Assembly: GCA_030040815.1 (NCBI GenBank)
Contig: JASHSZ010000603.1
Span: forward strand, 1 to 6,443
Reading direction: 5' to 3'
Source of the DNA: Streptosporangiaceae bacterium
Lineage (GTDB): Bacteria > Actinomycetota > Actinomycetes > Streptosporangiales > Streptosporangiaceae
Length of the DNA: 6,443 nt
The notes beneath the pieces are model-generated. The model saw nothing but the letters and a program-made list of their open reading frames with translations, ran no database searches and was not told the DNA's origin. How positions within the stretch are numbered: position 1 is the stretch's first letter; each line of letters begins with the position of its first letter. Positions 4,233-6,443 of this stretch are shown in pieces. The translations under genes were made by a program, and so were the position numbers.

Positions 4233-6443
4233 TCAGCGACCAGCTCGCTCGACGACCGCGGCCCAGTCGTCCAGCAGTTCCTGGGCGGTGTCGGCGTCGC
4301 GGCCCTCGGCCCATAGGTGCGTGACGGCATCGGCGGGATCGGGCAGCACCAGGGCCCAGCCCCGGCCCGGCTCGAGGACCCGGACCCCGTCGGTCGTGTC
4401 GACCTGCCGGTCCCCGGCGGCCTCCATGACCGTGCGCATGACCAGGCCTTTCGCCGCCCACGGCGTCGGCATGGAGCGCTTGAGCAGGCTCGCCTCGGGG
4501 AGACGCGCGCCGATCTGGCTCAGCGTGAGCCGCGTCCGGGCGACCAGGCCCAGCAGCTGGGTGAACGCCGCGATCCCGTCGATGGAGCGAGAGAAACCGG
4601 GCACCACGAAGCCGCCCTTGCCGTCTGCGGCGAAGATCACCTCCGGGCTGGCCGCGGCCTCGTAGAGGCCGTGCAGCGACGTGGGCGTCCAGTTCACCTC
4701 GACCCCGTGATAACGGGAAACCTCCTCCGCGACCCTTGTGGTGGTCACCGGCAGGGCGACCTTCCCGCCGCGCCGCTCGGCAGCAATCAGGTCGAGCACT
4801 ACCAGCAGGGCGCGGTCGTCGCTGACCAGGGACCCCTTGTCGTCGACCAGCGCGATGCGCTCGCCCACCGGGTCGAACCGGACTCCGAACGCCGCCCCTG
4901 CCGAGGACACCAGGTCGGCCAGCCGGTTCAGGTCGGCGCGCGCCGCCGCCAGTGACTGGGTCGGCGACGACTCGTCCAGCCGGTTGTTGACGGTCAGCAC
5001 GTCCACGCCGATCTTGCCAAGCAGGCTGGGAAGCACCAGCGACGTCGTCCCGCCTGCGCAGTCGGCGACCACTCGCAGGCCGGCGTCGAAGACGCCCGTC
5101 ATGTCGACAGCCCCGAGCAGCGTCGCGGTATACGCCTCGACCACGCGCGGCGGGTACGACAGTTCGGCGATCTCACCCGGAAACGCCCGCCGGTACTCCT
5201 GCCGGGAGAACACCCGCTCCAGCTTGCGCTGCGCCGCCTCGGACAGGTCGGCGCCGTCAGAGTCCATGAAGATGATGTCCAGCGACTGCGGGTCGCCGGG
5301 GGTCGTGCGCAGCGCGATGCCGCCACTGCAGTCGCTGCGCGCGGTCTCGAACCTGGCCACCGGCATCGGCTGCGCCTCGAGGTCAACCACGTTGATGGCG
5401 CTGGCGTTCAGCGCGCCATGCACGGCGCGCTTCAGCGCTCTCGCGGCGCGCGAGGCGTCCCTCGAGGTGGTGATCACCGCGCCCTTCTTCAGCGTGGTCG
5501 CGTACGCGCTGGCCAGCCGGACGCAGAGCTCAGGCGTGATCTCGACGTTGACCAGGCCGGAAACTCCGCGCGGGCCGAACAGCGTGCGCTGCCCGCGGGA
5601 TTCCCAGATCACGCTGGTGTTGACGACGGCGCCTGCCTCGATGGTCTTGAACGGGTAGACCTTGACTCCGGCGGAGACGTAGCTGTCCGGCTCGATCACG
5701 CACTCGTCGCCGACGACCGCCCCTTCCTCGATTCTGGCCTGGCTCATCACGTCGGTGTTCTTGCCGACGACGCAGCCCCGCAGGTTAACGCCCCGGCCGA
5801 GGTAAACGTTGTTGTGCACGACCGCCCGGTGCAGGAACGCGCCTTCCTTGATGATGACGTTGGCGCCGACGACGGTGAACTCGCGCAGTTCCGCACCCGC
5901 CTCAACCTTCGCGTAGTCGCCGATGCACAGCGGCCCGCGCAGCACCGCGTCCGGGTCCACCTCCGCGCTCTCGGCGATCCACACCCCCGGCGACACCTCG
6001 AATCCGTCGATCTCCGCGTTGACCTTGCCGCTCAGCACGTCAGCCTGGGCCTTCATGTAGCTTTCCAGCGAGCCGACGTCCTCCCAGTAGCCGTCGGCGA
6101 TCCACCCGTACAGCCGCTCGCCGTTCTCGAGCATCTTCGGGAACACCTCGCCCGACCAGTCGACGACCTGCCCGGTCGGCACGTGGCTGAGTACCTCGGG
6201 CTCCATCACGTAGATCCCGGTGTTGACCGTGTCGGAGAACACCTGACCCCACGTCGGCTTCTCCAGGAACCGCTGGATCTTGCCGTCATCGTCCATGATG
6301 ACGATGCCGAACTCGAGCGGATCCGGCACGCGGGCCAGGGCGACGGTGACGAGTGCCTTGTTGTCTTTGTGGAAGGCGATGAGGTCGGACAGGTCGATGT
6401 CAGTGAGCGCGTCCCCGGAGATGACCAGGAAGGGCTCGTCGCG
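4233..6443 (-). CDS. Mannose-1-phosphate guanylyltransferase-like / degenerate phosphohexomutase fusion, 5' end beyond window
   Basis: 736 residues are present; the first codons, roughly 90-100 residues with the GGxGTRLRPLT nucleotide-binding motif, lie beyond the right edge. Three domains follow in order. (1) Nucleotidyltransferase fold, about 1-140: ISGDALTD at 8-15 (metal-binding Asp), FLEKP at 59-63, NTGIYVMEPEVL at 74-85, YWEDVGSLESYMKA at 119-132. (2) Left-handed beta-helix of hexapeptide repeats, about 150-280. (3) Phosphohexomutase-like domain, about 288-736. The family is annotated as making GDP-mannose or another NDP-sugar for glycans; the true substrate is not readable here. In domain 3 the catalytic TxSHNP loop reads RTTPGD (379-384), the metal loop DGDGDR reads DPVGER (524-529), and the phosphate loop RPSGTEP reads LPDPADA (700-706). 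Mutase activity is therefore doubtful and the domain may be regulatory. Reading-frame integrity is full, so this is not a decaying gene. Confidence 0.88.
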   Translation of the reverse strand, partial: RDEPFLVISGDALTDIDLSDLIAFHKDNKALVTVALARVPDPLEFGIVIMDDDGKIQRFLEKPTWGQVFSDTVNTGIYVMEPEVLSHVPTGQVVDWSGEVFPKMLENGERLYGWIADGYWEDVGSLESYMKAQADVLSGKVNAEIDGFEVSPGVWIAESAEVDPDAVLRGPLCIGDYAKVEAGAELREFTVVGANVIIKEGAFLHRAVVHNNVYLGRGVNLRGCVVGKNTDVMSQARIEEGAVVGDECVIEPDSYVSAGVKVYPFKTIEAGAVVNTSVIWESRGQRTLFGPRGVSGLVNVEITPELCVRLASAYATTLKKGAVITTSRDASRAARALKRAVHGALNASAINVVDLEAQPMPVARFETARSDCSGGIALRTTPGDPQSLDIIFMDSDGADLSEAAQRKLERVFSRQEYRRAFPGEIAELSYPPRVVEAYTATLLGAVDMTGVFDAGLRVVADCAGGTTSLVLPSLLGKIGVDVLTVNNRLDESSPTQSLAAARADLNRLADLVSSAGAAFGVRFDPVGERIALVDDKGSLVSDDRALLVVLDLIAAERRGGKVALPVTTTRVAEEVSRYHGVEVNWTPTSLHGLYEAAASPEVIFAADGKGGFVVPGFSRSIDGIAAFTQLLGLVARTRLTLSQIGARLPEASLLKRSMPTPWAAKGLVMRTVMEAAGDRQVDTTDGVRVLEPGRGWALVLPDPADAVTHLWAEGRDADTAQELLDDWAAVVERAGR

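Noticed and set aside
4738..5658. Plus-strand open frame (306 codons) opposite the guanylyltransferase-fusion gene
   Set aside because: Ser/Arg/Ala-rich translation mirrors the codons of the conserved gene on the other strand; no independent support.

Overview
The window is high-GC DNA of the actinobacterial type, with strong G/C preference at third codon positions, GTG starts and TANNNT-type -10 boxes. All six genes I can support lie on the minus strand. Their order matches the Mycobacterium tuberculosis block garA (Rv1827), Rv1828, Rv1829, Rv1830, gcvB (Rv1832). The organism is therefore a member of the Actinomycetota. The zinc-ribbon form of the FHA protein and the mannose-1-phosphate guanylyltransferase/phosphomannomutase-like fusion next door suggest a streptomycete- or streptosporangium-like lineage rather than a mycobacterium, but I cannot place it below phylum with confidence.

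In the direction of transcription (right to left): 6443-4233 is a large sugar nucleotidyltransferase fusion cut by the window edge. Its C-terminal phosphohexomutase-like domain has lost its catalytic motifs. A gap of about 380 bases follows (4232-3853), holding a hairpin and weak promoter candidates. Then comes a GarA/OdhI-type FHA protein with an N-terminal zinc ribbon (3852-3310), which overlaps by 4 bases (ATGA) an FtsR-type MerR regulator (3313-2519). An intergenic region of 160 bases carries a promoter with a perfect TTGACA, a long 19-base spacer and a 21-bp-periodic repeated operator-like motif. It precedes a bifunctional-nuclease family gene (2358-1876). A second clear promoter (1804-1775) precedes a second MerR-family gene, orthologous to Rv1830 (1730-1134). 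Last is a glycine riboswitch (about 1045-938) and the N-terminal 289 residues of glycine dehydrogenase GcvP (867-1, continuing off the left edge).

The genes link nitrogen and one-carbon metabolism (GcvP under glycine control; GarA-type proteins restrain 2-oxoglutarate-using enzymes and are switched off by Ser/Thr kinases) with growth and division control (FtsR and Rv1830 homologues). No tRNA, rRNA, CRISPR array, insertion sequence or phage gene was seen. The observations most worth a second look are the apparently dead phosphohexomutase domain, the MerR-like promoter architecture upstream of the nuclease-family gene, and the single-aptamer glycine riboswitch with a hairpin touching the gcvP ribosome binding site.
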